Positions 55,252 through 64,000 of a stretch of 64,000 bases of DNA are shown here, in pieces. Source of the stretch: Paramacrobiotus metropolitanus (taxonomy: Eukaryota; Tardigrada; Eutardigrada; Parachela; Macrobiotidae); assembly GCF_019649055.1 (NCBI RefSeq), contig NW_026570251.1, positions 682,001 to 746,000 on the forward strand, in the 5' to 3' direction. How positions within the stretch are numbered: the stretch's first letter is position 1; each line of letters opens with the position of its first letter. The notes under the pieces are model-generated. The model saw only the letters and a program-made list of their open reading frames with translations, ran no database searches and had not been told where the DNA came from. A program made the translations under genes and the position numbers.

Positions 55252-55889
55252 ATCTTCCGCTAAATCAATAGGAACACGGCGCACAATAATTCTGTTCAAA
55301 CGAACTTTAGTTTCGACTACCTCAAGCCCAATGGTATCACCATGTTTACTCAAGATTTCTTTACCTTTCTGGGCGCTTTCGATGTCGTTGAACTCCAGAA
55401 GAACTCCTTTTCCATGGATTGGCCGCATATGGGATACATTCAGGTCAACGGTTTCGGGAGGTAGTGCGTTATTCAGGGCGTTGGAGATCTTTGCCATTTC
55501 AGCAACGGCGGTGCGTGAACGGTCACCAGTCGGAGGGGACGTAGGCTTCAGGATAAGTGCCGGTGGCATCGGAGTGGCGTTAGTGGACAGAGCGCGGCTT
55601 TCTTCCAGAATGGGACGATGTACAACGGGATTTGATTTGGCAATGGACGCGAAAGAAGGCTTGAAGACATTGGTTGGGAAGCTGACTGTTGACGTGGATG
55701 CGCGAGATTCACTGAGTTTCTGTACTGTTTCTGAGCACTCTCACCAAGGAGACCATACTGAGCAGTAATGTTACACTGAACAAGCTTCGTAATAAATTTG
55801 TCGATCGTATGCTTCACTTTAGCAAAACCAAGATTAGATGGATCGGTAGATTTAAGAGATTAAACAAAATCAGCTATCTCATCCCCCAT
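55246..55889 (-). pseudogene. LINE copy 2 ORF1, 5' part (displaced by the Polinton)
   Basis: ORF1 begins at ATG 55889 (ATGGGGGATG), preceded by GTGACCTTT as in LINE 1. The segments ISNALNNALPPETVDLNV, VLLEFNDIESAQKGKEIL and RIIVRRVPIDLAEDV match LINE 1 ORF1. A TAA lies 13 codons in and one frameshift near 55560. The frame runs into the right TSD at 55251 and continues at 41200. Confidence 0.8.
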
Positions 55890-56389
55890 TTTGGGATAAG
55901 TTTAAACGTAAAGGTCACCCAGTTATTACGTGCAGTTTGTAGACGATCAGAAAGTCTAAATTTATTACCCGGTTGATAGAGCTGCAGAGGCGGATCACGA
56001 GCTGCAGAAGCGAATCACGCAATATTTACGCAAGTGTTATATGAGGCGATTGAAATGCGTTGTTTGGGCCGCGCAATCGAACCCAGGGTGCAATGCGACT
56101 GTCGCCGAGACGCCCTAATTCATTCGTTGACACCATAGAATCCCGCGCAGCTGAAGCTTCAGTTAAACAGTCAACCCCAACTATTCAACAGCGAGATGAT
56201 TTTAGAGGATACGATCAGCGAAAAATCCTCAAAATTGGGCGTGGACGCTAATCTGAAGCTCTGTCTTTTAAGTGGCTTGTTATCTCTTTCCGGTTCCGCC
56301 AGCTATCTTAACGATCGGAAAAGGTCTGTTCAGCGGGCACAAATCAGCCTTAGCCCTTAATTACAACCTAGCTTATCAACGAACTGACC
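55890..56389. other. spacer, probably including the LINE 5' UTR
   Basis: No gene supported. A 21-bp near-repeat (GAGCTGCAGAGGCGGATCACG) occurs twice at 55979-56020. The frame at 56060-56251 lacks recognisable motifs. Confidence 0.4.
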
Positions 56390-56554
56390 ATGGCGTGTTT
56401 GGGACCGGGTGGCATTAAGCATCCACAGTTTTTTGAGAGCGACGATGCGACACACGTAGTCACTGGTTTTCTCTACAGTGCCGATGTGGTTTTTAATTTA
56501 AACAAGAACATCGGCTCGTCAGAAGAGGTCAACAAAGTTTCTGGTAATCTCCGG
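56390..56554 (+). pseudogene. isolated first exon of an SNTX/MACPF-like animal protein
   Basis: ATG 56390, 55 codons ending at a consensus donor CGG|GTAAGA (GT at 56555). The segment HVVTGFLYSADVVFNL followed by SSEEVNKVSGNL resembles the N-terminal region shared by stonustoxin-like and related non-toxin animal proteins. Such proteins often carry an AIG1-type GTPase further on. No second exon was found before a transposon-like and low-information stretch, and a decayed NTPase-domain relic follows at 57596. I read it as the start of a broken plus-strand relative of the 890-4467 gene. Toxic function is not implied. Confidence 0.45.
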
Positions 56555-56569
56555 GTAAGACTGATTTAG

Positions 56570-57595
56570 TACGTCATAATGAACATACTAGCAACCAGCA
56601 ACCGGACTGGCTTTCAGCAATTCTGACGTTCAGTACTGTCGGGGCGGGTGGTTTACCGGAGTATATTCGGGCGGACTGCTTTGCCGGTTAAAGACGCTTG
56701 CACGTAAATATGCAGTTCTCTAGTTCTGATCTCACGCAGCAAACAAAATTCTGAGATTAAAAGCTCAGAGCCAGCCGCACAAAGGCACGTCGGTGAAACT
56801 GCGATCAGCAGTTTATCGCCCGAAAGGGTCAGCCAGCGAGAGCATAATAAAGGGTGCACTAAAATTAAGCTTGTGCTTGGTGCAACATGATATTATCCCG
56901 TAAACGAATTTCTCATTAATGGTGTGATTTCAACCGGCAGACTACGCCCCTGCATAGCTCCATCTGACCAGCCGACACTCACCCTGGCCACCACCTTTAC
57001 AATCTCCGAATCGAACTGCTGATCCACCCGCATCCTGGATTGCCCCAGCCCTCCATCTCATTCTTCTCATTCTCCATCTGAATCTTCTCGCTCGATCCCA
57101 CCGCCAGTGACGTCGAACGTGACGTTTATTACTGACGTCGAACACCGCTACCGTCCGCTCATAGCGGCAATGATGGGAACGGCAGTGATGGCCACTGACC
57201 TTCGACCGCATCTGCGGTTGAACGTCCATGGCGGGCAGCCGTGTCCGCAGACTGCGCACCGTCTTAATGGCACCATCCACCGCCTGGCTCGTAGCACCCT
57301 ATTGTTTCGTAGCACCCCCCCCTGCACCCCCAAGAAGAAGATGGAGAGCAGGCCGGTGGAGAAGTTATCGCGTGTTACCGGCAGGATTGTTGATGGGTTG
57401 GTGGTGGACGCCCAAGCAACGAAATCAAATTAACCTTCCTGCCAAAGCCCGGGAGAAAGATGGATGAGGCTTACGGTTTAAATAGTGTCGCGGGACATTG
57501 AGGCTTGCATTCATGCTACTGTGTTTGCTGCTTATGCATGTGTCGTATGGTCGCGGATTGTACTGCAGTCGTGGCCGCTACTGTCGCGCGATAAA
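56570..57595. other. unassigned region between exon relic and NTPase relic
   Basis: Frames on both strands at 56942-57433 are open but have no recognisable domain and contradict each other. It may contain eroded middle exons of the broken gene. Confidence 0.4.
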
Positions 57596-58083
57596 CGTTT
57601 GGTGCCAATTGAGCCAATTCGTATTTTTTGCAACGGTCGCGCAGATCAGGTAGTGACAGCCATGGGTTTGCTGGGAATAATCAATCCAATATGTTCGTCA
57701 TGTCATTTGATTTTTGGAAATCATATCAACGTCTGTAGGGTAAATCAAATCAAAGCGGCGTTCGTTTTGATGAACCGGAAAATGATCTGGAGTATATCTG
57801 CAGTCTGTCAGTGTACGAAAACATCAGGAAATTCCATTATTTTAGGAACGCCAGTTACGCATCACGATGACCTGGAAACGCTGATCGTTTAGCGCAAAGA
57901 TGGCGGTACATGGCCTTCTTTAAATTTTGTTGAATAAATTTGCAGACACATTTACAGCTACCATGGACAATGACAAACAATATCATGGAAGCTCTTTTCC
58001 GTTTTATCTACGTATTTGAAAAAAAATACCGCAAGAGCAGACTCGCGTTTATGAACAGCGTTATACTACAGGGTTTTCAATAG
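57596..58083 (+). pseudogene. decayed relic of the coiled-coil P-loop NTPase C-terminus
   Basis: Pieces in several frames match the family in order: a diverged DLIIF-type strand (IRIFCNGRADQ), TAMGLLGIINPI, PVTHHDDLETL and a final block ending in FMNSVILQGFQ. At least three frameshifts and a stop (TAG near 57890) interrupt it. No Walker A is present. It lies 170 nt beyond a minisatellite-free stretch and 30 kb from the intact cluster, in the same orientation. Confidence 0.7.
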
Positions 58084-58292
58084 AATAAGTGATATGAATT
58101 CTGCGCTGGTTTTATACTGTTCTTCGTGCAAATGAAATACAAATGGCAGTAAGTATCGTTAACTGTTTCCTGAACAGCAAGCTCTGCATCGGTAATAAGT
58201 AACGAGGCTGTGCATTCAGTACGAATCTTTCACTTTTATAGAAAACTTGTAACTTTATCGTTCGTAGTATGTATGATAGAATAGCAGGGACA

Positions 58293-58467
58293 CGTGATTG
58301 GTCAGACACGCACCCTTCTCTGATTGGTCAGACACGCCCTCTTCTCTGATTGGTCAGACACGCCCCCTCTCTGATTGGTCAAACACGCCCTCTTCTCTGA
58401 TTGGTCAGACACGCCCCCTCTCTGATTGGTCAGACACGCCCTCTTCTCTGATTGGTCAGAGCCGAAC
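58293..58467. repeat. 25/26-bp minisatellite with CCAAT-box core (about 7 units)
   Basis: Units of GATTGGTCAGACACGCCC followed by CTCTTCTCT or CCTCTCT alternate between 26 and 25 bp. Each contains ATTGG, the complement of the CCAAT box bound by NF-Y. Confidence 0.9.
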
Positions 58468-58782
58468 CTAACGGTCTGAACCGAGCTGAGACCGGACCGA
58501 CCGAGACTGGACCGTTCTCAGCCGAACTTTACCCCTTTTTCTTGTGTATTTTCCCCACCCTGTCAGCTTTCACTGAACACATACATAATAATTTGACCGG
58601 TGACAGCTGGCGATGATGACGTAACTGGCATAAGCCTAATACTCACAATCGCATCAACATGAATACAGCGTTTCATGCTAATAAATTGCAAGTAATGGGC
58701 ATACAGCCTCTTTTTCTATCAAAACAACAAAACGTTTCCGCTTAAATTAACAAAAAAGTACCCGATTGCCGCCCGAAATGAA

Positions 58783-58929
58783 TTACTGCTTCGTACCAAA
58801 AGGCAAGGTAGAAAAGTCAGGAAAAAGCATGCGCTTATCGTAGACCATCTGCAGCCTTTTAAATAACTGCACAGTACTGATCTCCTGGGTCTTGCCGTTC
58901 CGCTTAATGAACCCGAAATACGGACGCAT
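58783..58929 (-). CDS. possible 48-codon ORF left of the second Polinton genes
   Basis: ATG 58929 to TAA 58783, basic N-terminus (PYFGFIKRNGKTQE) and an amphipathic remainder. Its composition is coding-like but no relative is known to me. It may be an exon or part of the second Polinton's left end. Confidence 0.25.
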   Translation of the reverse strand: MRPYFGFIKRNGKTQEISTVQLFKRLQMVYDKRMLFPDFSTLPFGTKQ

Positions 58930-59186
58930 GATTCGTTTCTCTCAACCTCGGCGCACCATTCAACTACCATATCAGGGATTCATCAATCTCATGGAGGAAA
59001 TCTACATCCAGCACTGGGGACGGGATATTGTTGTCTGACTGGATGCTTCAATTTTTATTACCATATCTTACTTAGCATTTACTCTGTTCTGTTTGTTGTG
59101 AAAAGGAAAAAGGCTTAGAAGCCATTATTTGTGACAGTCTTAACTTGAAGGTGTATAAAGGTTCCAAGTTGACACTGTCGCAATTA

Positions 59187-59729
59187 ATGCTCGTAGCCAT
59201 GGATATCCGTAACGTCATTCTTTCCGTCCAATTCGACAAAGCGATTTGTTTGGAGAAAGTTTGGAAATCATTTCCACTTAATACAAAGTCTGTTAAAGGA
59301 TTTAATTCTGTCACTTTAAGTTTAGAAAACAAAACGTTCTGTCAATTATTCCCTAATGGTAAAGCTATAATAAACGGTGCTAAAAGTATTACAGGGTCGT
59401 ATTCACTTCTAAAATGTTATCAAATGATGCTTTATACTCAAGGCATAGAGTTAAACATTAAGGACAGCAGTGTCGCAAATACCGTTTGCACGTACAAACA
59501 TACACACAACGTAAAGCTTTACGAGAAAGCAAAAAACTTCTCTGTGCAACGTCTACTAGAGCCAGAGTTGTTTCCAGCACTAAAATTAAGGCTTTCGTAC
59601 GCCACCATTCATATTTTTCATACCGGTAGTTGTGTAGTCCTTGGTTGTACTTCTTCGGAACAAATTCAAGAAGTTTTTGAATTTATAATAAATCTCCTAG
59701 ATTCTTCAACTGAAAACTCCAGAATCTGA
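59187..59729 (+). CDS. Polinton-encoded TATA-binding-protein-like protein, intact
   Basis: From ATG 59187 (or 59199) about 180 residues cover both TBP repeats: DIRNVILSVQFDKAICLEKV ... GFNSVTLSL ... QLFPNGKAIINGAKS, then VANTVCTYKHTHNV ... PELFPALKLRLSYATIHIF ... CVVLGCTSS. All four positions of the DNA-kinking phenylalanines appear as Phe (GFNS, QLFP, ELFPA, HIFH). The G-K-[AI] and GAK/GCT turns are conserved. No N-terminal extension like host TBP. It lies immediately upstream of the ATPase, as does its counterpart in the first element. It probably recruits host RNA polymerase II to element promoters (inference). Confidence 0.8.
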   Translation: MLVAMDIRNVILSVQFDKAICLEKVWKSFPLNTKSVKGFNSVTLSLENKTFCQLFPNGKAIINGAKSITGSYSLLKCYQMMLYTQGIELNIKDSSVANTVCTYKHTHNVKLYEKAKNFSVQRLLEPELFPALKLRLSYATIHIFHTGSCVVLGCTSSEQIQEVFEFIINLLDSSTENSRI

Positions 59730-59830
59730 ATCGATAAAAGAGTTTTTCAAAGTCAAAATCAGGAGTTTCTTGAAAAAAAATTCTCATAGATAAAGCATAC
59801 AAATAGCGGTTTGAAAACGGAGTTTTTAAA

Positions 59831-60458
59831 ATGGAAAAGGTGACTTTTGATTTCAGATTTAAAACTCCTTGTTCGCTTTATATTTCTGGTCCAACTATGT
59901 CCGGAAAATCGACATTTACGATGCAACTTTTACGGAGTGTGCCCAATAATTTCACACCCGCGCCCATACGTATAGTATATGCGTACGGTACATGGCAAGA
60001 GGCATTCGGTAATTTTGATAAGTCCATCGAACTGCTGCCAGGAATGGATAAATCTTGGAAGATGAAAATTTTTTTGATAGAAATACCCTACGCTAATTAT
60101 TCTTGATGATCTCATGGAAGAAATATCAAAAAACGCAAAGTGTGCGACAATATTTACTAGAGATGTGCATCATAAAAATGTTTCCGTTATCTTTATATCG
60201 CAAAATGTATACAAACAAGGTAAAAGCATGAGAGATATCTCTCTTAACTCACAATATTTAATTTTATTTAAATCTGTACGTGAGGTACAACAGATTAAAC
60301 AACTTTCTCGCCAGCTAGGTATGCCGCATTTGTGTGATGCATACATAAAGGCTATAAAGGAACCTTTTGGTTATTTGGTAATAAATCTGCGTCCTGATAC
60401 ACCTGACAAACTACAGTCAAACGTATTTGGCTACCGGAAAATATACGTGGAAAAATGA
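59831..60458 (+). pseudogene. Polinton DNA-packaging ATPase, one frameshift
   Basis: ATG 59831 with KVTFDFRFKTPCSLYISGP and Walker A GPTMSGKST. The frame is lost just before Walker B (LIILDDL, 60095-60115) and continues from 60114 to 60458 with SLNSQYLILFKSVREVQQI and LRPDTPDKL, homologous to the first element. A single small indel near 60090 explains the split. Confidence 0.85.
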
Positions 60459-60775
60459 ATCCAGAAGACGTTCTCAGTATACTACGCGCTTTGGAAATTA
60501 TGAATCCACGACAGCGTGGAGATTTTTTACAGGTTGCTTCTAAAAAACAAATTTTAGCAATTGAAGAAGCTTGTTTAAATTTAGTGAAGCAACCAACGGC
60601 TTTGAGTAAAGTTGATTTAGCCAGAGTACGACGTTTTGCCCCGATAATTAAGCGTTTAGCCGACAGAAAACTTTCACACGTTAAAAAGCGAACAATTTTG
60701 GCGCAAAAAGGAGGATTCTTAGCTGCCCTACTTCCAATTCTAGGAACACTAGTTGCATCATTTATAACAAAATGA
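60455..60775 (+). CDS. small conserved Polinton protein with hydrophobic C-terminus
   Basis: 106 residues. The ATG overlaps the ATPase stop (ATGA). Helical core FLQVASKKQILAIEEACLNL, basic linker and hydrophobic tail GGFLAALLPILGTLVASFI. The tail suggests membrane interaction or a cement/lytic role; function unknown. Confidence 0.7.
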   Translation: MNPEDVLSILRALEIMNPRQRGDFLQVASKKQILAIEEACLNLVKQPTALSKVDLARVRRFAPIIKRLADRKLSHVKKRTILAQKGGFLAALLPILGTLVASFITK

Positions 60776-61755
60776 AGACCTACGTTCTTGTGCCAGAGTC
60801 CGAATTTTCTGCGCCTGGCAAGACCAAAGCCACATCATGGAAAAAGGCTGAAGAAATTCGTAGTGCCATGACTCATGATTGGCTGGCTCGAGCCGCGTAT
60901 CAGACTAAGCCTGCAGACTAAGAACCACGGGTTGTAAGATCTGAAGTTAACGAACACATACCAAACGTGCCTTCGCAAAGAAACTATGGTACTAAAGCTG
61001 CGCCCCTACTTACTGATGGATCAGCACAAGCGACCGAACCTCCGGTTATTCAGTATCTACCAAGTGAGCCGGTATATATCCAAAGTGAGCCCACAATACA
61101 ATATATTGAACGCGAACCTATTGTGCAGTATATCGAGCGCGACCCCGTTGTACAGTATATCGAACGTGATCCAGTTGTACAACACGTACCACAGTATGTA
61201 CCTAGAGAGACACTGGTAAAACATGTGTATAAAAGTCCACGCCCCAAGCCAATATCCAAAGGGCAAAAACCAAAAAAGAAGCTACCATCCTCACCCATCG
61301 TAGAGTTTCCTGATGATGGGTCATAATAGTATGTACCTCCCGAATACGAAACACTTCCCGTGTCGCTACCTACAAACCGGATTGACGTTGTGGTTGCACC
61401 GCGAAGCTCTGGTCCAATTACACGCAGCAAAAAAGCGGCTCCGTATAAGGTTCCCGATAGAAAAGCGATTACATCCAGGGTACCGCAATTGGAGGCTTTA
61501 CCGGCCCCTTCGACTTCACAGGCCTTACCTGTACCGGAAAATTTAAAAGCTTTGCCCGCCCCATCAACTTCAAAGTCCTTACCAGCGGCTCCGACACCCA
61601 AAGAGTTGACGTATACAGAACCAACGGAAACACGCCTCCTCAAGAATGGCGTTGAAAAGAGCTATGACTTATTAAGGCGTAAAACCACAAAGTCTACTGG
61701 TCCTCCTAAAAAGAAGCAAAAGACACAGAAGGGTGGTTGGCTCAGCTACGCATAA
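60772..61755 (+). pseudogene. long disordered Polinton protein with VQYIERDP repeats, in-frame stops
   Basis: The ATG overlaps the preceding stop (ATGA). One frame of 328 codons runs to TAA at 61753, interrupted by TAA at 60919 and a TAATAG pair at about 61324. Residues about 100-145 are a degenerate repeat of 9-10 residues (IQYIEREP, VQYIERDP). The C-terminal half is Pro/Ala/Ser/Lys-rich and ends QKGGWLSYA. Possibly a scaffold or core protein; no family recognised. Confidence 0.55.
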
Positions 61756-62640
61756 TGGCAACACTGGACGATATTTATCTAGATGCTTCTAATCCTGGTA
61801 GTCTGGGAGGCATCGAGCGTTTGTACCGGGAAGCGCAAAATCACGGATTTTCTCGTCAGTAAGTGGAAGAGTATTTGCAAAGTAAAGACGCTTATACTCA
61901 ACATAAACTTTTCGGTCGAAATTTAAACGTCGGAAGATTTTATCATTTAATATTGGTGACCAGCACCAAATTGACTTGGCAGATATGCGAAAATTTGCGA
62001 ATGACAATAAAGACGTTAAGTATTTACTGACTTGTGTCGATTGTTTTTCTCGCTACGGCTGGGCCGAGCCCGTCAAATCAAAGAAACCCGAAGAAATTAT
62101 TCGTGCTCTGTGTAATATTTATATAGAATCTGATCGACCGCTGCGCTGCCAAAGCGATAACGGTAAAGAATTCGTGAATAAACAACTGAAACAATTTTTT
62201 ACTGATAATAACATTAGATTTTTTACAACAAAAAACGACGATGTTAAATGCGCTATGGTAGAACGTTTTAACCGAACAATTAAGGAACGTCTTTACGTGT
62301 ACATGACAGAAAATAATACTTTTAAAGTATTCCGATATTTTACCTGAGATTTTAAAATCATATAATAATTCTGTTCTCTCTAGTACAGGGTTTGCCCCCA
62401 GTCAAGTGGATGTGGATGAAGCGCGCATTATACGTCCAGATATGATAGAAGAGCCACAGGCAAAAAATCCTGTTTTTCAGGTTGGGGATCACGTGCGTAT
62501 AGCAAAACGCAAGCAGACGTTCGAAAAGTGATACGAAACCAATTACACCGAGGAAATTTTTAAAATTTTACAAGTGAAAAAACGACAGAATCATTACATT
62601 TTGGTCAAACGTAACACTTACGACCGGGCAAACAGAGTCG
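61755..62640 (+). pseudogene. Polinton integrase, multiple breaks
   Basis: ATG 61755 (TAATG overlap with the previous stop). SNPGSLGGIERLYRE, then TAA at 61860, a frameshift near 61960, the catalytic core IDLADMRKFAND (Asp) and CQSDNGKEF (Asp) with Glu in MVERFNRTIKE, another shift near 62330, and a TGA near 62529 in the C-terminal GDHVRIAKRK part. The end is fused directly to a penton fragment at about 62640. Confidence 0.85.
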
Positions 62641-62899
62641 TGTTGTGCATGTTTATTGCGACATTATTGAGCACGGGTTCGTCGGCGATGCAATGGTACC
62701 GTTGCTGCGAACAATCGCAATCGTCGCCAGTTCTCACACCGAGACTACATTAATTTACGAAAATTCGCATTATGTACCACTTGCCAAACACACCTTTCAG
62801 ACCATCGAATTAAAACTCGCAGATGATTTAGGGACGGAAGTATCGTTTCATCCCGGTACCACGATAATAAAGCTACATTTTCGACCCAAGAAACGCTGA
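62641..62899 (+). pseudogene. penton-like capsid protein, C-terminal fragment only
   Basis: VHVYCDIIEHGFVGDAMVPLL, HYVPLAKHTFQTIEL and TTIIKLHFR match the C-terminal third of the penton-like protein. The N-terminal two thirds are missing, consistent with an internal deletion between the integrase C-terminus and this point. Confidence 0.75.
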
Positions 62900-62903
62900 A
62901 AAA

Positions 62904-63275
62904 ATGGTACTTCAAGAGCACGAGTTTGATAAAAATCGTTATTTACAAGCCTTTAGCCGGCAACATGGGTTTGGGATGCCGGTATACCGCGGTGCCCCCA
63001 TGTCCGGTGCTGGCTTTTGGGGGAAAGTTATCGGTTTTGCTAAAGGTATTTTCAGCAAAGCCGCGCCCTATATGAACAATTTAATAACAAAAGCCCAACC
63101 GCATATGAAAAATATGGCCCATAAAGCTGTGGAATCGGCAATTGACAAAGCTGTAGAACATGTTAGTGACAAACTGAAACAACAGCAAGGATCGGGTATT
63201 AAGGGCCGAAAACGACGCAAAGTAGTCCTTACAAAGCGACAACTTGCAATTGACGCACTTAAAGACAAGCTATAA
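62904..63275 (+). CDS. Polinton small basic capsid/core protein, intact
   Basis: 123 residues from ATG 62904. GFGMPVYRGAPMSGAGFW near the N-terminus, amphipathic helices, and a Lys/Arg-rich GIKGRKRRK tail. Counterpart of 46632-47099. Its stop overlaps the capsid ATG (TAATG). Confidence 0.75.
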   Translation: MVLQEHEFDKNRYLQAFSRQHGFGMPVYRGAPMSGAGFWGKVIGFAKGIFSKAAPYMNNLITKAQPHMKNMAHKAVESAIDKAVEHVSDKLKQQQGSGIKGRKRRKVVLTKRQLAIDALKDKL

Positions 63276-64000
63276 TGGCCCTTATTGAAAGCGGTTCCGA
63301 ACCTTCTATGCTCCTAGAGAGCCATTTATTTTATCTTCCGGCGACTCTTACCGAAAGGTGGAATACCCGCGATTATGATATCGGGCCAACACAATATGTA
63401 ACTGACTCTAAAGGGGATATGCCCACGGATGATGCCTGCTTGACAACCGTAAATAATATTCTCGATAGTTTATTTGAACAGGTAATTGTCACTCTGGGTG
63501 GTCGTAATATTTCTACAGCAGCTCCATGTACCATATGCGGGAGTACATTGAAAATCTTCTAGGCTACACCGAACAAGCGCAGGCTTCACAATTACAACTG
63601 TCTGGGTTTGCCATGGATACATAACTGTGGAAGGAAGATCCATATTAAGAAGCCAAAGTAAACAATGAAAAGATCTTTTTTAGCACAAGGAGCAGAGTTA
63701 AGACGAATGTGGCTTCGAGCGTGCCGCCCATTGCAATTATCAGGAAAGCTGCATTGTGATTTGTTCCAACAGGACAAACCACTGATACCAGGTGTCGAGT
63801 TGAGCATAAAATTAGTGCGTAATAAAAACAGTCTAGTCTTTATGACGGACAGCGATTTATCAAAACCAAAATCTGTAATTTACAAAAACCCTCGTTTAAA
63901 AATTAGAAAATACTAGCCATCGCCCGATTTTCTAGGGGCTTTAACTAAGCAATTAGTTACAACAAATGCCAAGTACCACATTGAACGTGTTGCTATGCGG
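63275..64000 (+). pseudogene. Polinton major capsid (hexon-like) protein, broken and cut by window end
   Basis: ATG 63275 (MALIESGSEPSMLLESHLF). The first frame ends at 63562. Later pieces in other frames are MREYIENLLGYTEQAQ, GVELSIKLVRNKNSLVF and, at the window edge, YHIERVAMR. Several stops or shifts lie between 63540 and 63920. Clearly homologous to 47101-48422. Confidence 0.75.

Larger units (their letters stand above)
59100..64000 (+). mobile_element. second Polinton/Maverick, truncated by the window end
   Basis: Gene order TBP-like, ATPase, small conserved protein, disordered protein, integrase, penton relic, basic protein, major capsid, all rightward. Protein similarity to the first Polinton is moderate, so it is a different lineage. 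The left terminal repeat could not be identified; the protease and polymerase would lie beyond 64000 if present. Confidence 0.85.

Noticed and set aside
56060-56130. tRNA-like segment (GGGTTCGATTGCGC on the minus strand)
   Set aside because: The T-loop-like GTTCGATT is present but the flanking five-base stems do not pair and no acceptor or anticodon stem could be drawn.
56942-57433. Overlapping 108- and 112-codon ORFs on opposite strands
   Set aside because: GC-rich chance frames; neither shows a domain and neither joins to flanking relics in frame.
43546-62531. Reassigned stop codons in the Polintons
   Set aside because: Many breaks are in-frame stops, but they include TAA, TAG and TGA and sit where alignment to the sister element or family suggests different residues (Tyr, Lys, Gln, Gly). 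Frameshifts also occur. Ordinary decay or sequence error explains this better than a special code.

Overview
The window looks like nuclear DNA of an invertebrate animal. The evidence is short spliceosomal introns (56-72 nt, GT...AG with pyrimidine-rich acceptors), the standard genetic code, non-LTR retrotransposons, two Polinton/Maverick elements, foldback DNA transposons and long gene-poor spacers. The phylum cannot be fixed from sequence alone.

Layout. Positions 890-4467 (minus) hold a multi-exon gene joining an AIG1/GIMAP-like GTPase, a Cys-rich segment, a coiled coil and a second, unfamiliar P-loop NTPase domain. Positions 5793-7622 (minus) encode a hemicentin-type vWA protein; its 5' half and upstream region are tandemly duplicated (6518-8835 and 8836-11143). 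Positions 11249-27022 (plus) carry a tandem family built on the same P-loop domain: 11249-12670, 14603-15427 (coiled coil only), 16239-17714, a frameshifted copy at 23925-25387 and an intact copy at 25562-27022. Each member has a coiled coil with an exact 55-residue repeat and a different N-terminus (myristoylation-type, hydrophobic or amphipathic). A LINE (18240-23190) sits inside the cluster.

Positions 27500-37300 are repeat-rich: two foldback transposons with 9-bp target duplications, GGATAC/GTATCC arrays around a reverse-transcriptase-associated relic, minisatellites, and two weakly supported secreted-protein ORFs.

Positions 41201-55245 are one Polinton/Maverick, defined by 145-bp terminal inverted repeats and a 6-bp target duplication (GACGAC). 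It is inserted in ORF1 of an antisense LINE (37308-41200 plus 55246-55889). It encodes a TBP-like protein, packaging ATPase, integrase, penton-like and hexon-like capsid proteins, a small basic protein, an adenain-like protease, exonuclease-like ORFs and an intron-containing protein-primed DNA polymerase B. Several genes are broken by stops or frameshifts.

Positions 56390-58083 hold relics of a second, plus-strand gene related to the 890-4467 locus. From about 59100 to the window end a second, different Polinton runs in the same gene order (TBP-like, ATPase, small protein, disordered protein, integrase, penton relic, basic protein, hexon-like capsid, cut by the edge).

The two points most worth follow-up are the undescribed coiled-coil/P-loop NTPase family linked to an AIG1 GTPase, and a TATA-binding-protein-like gene carried by both Polintons.
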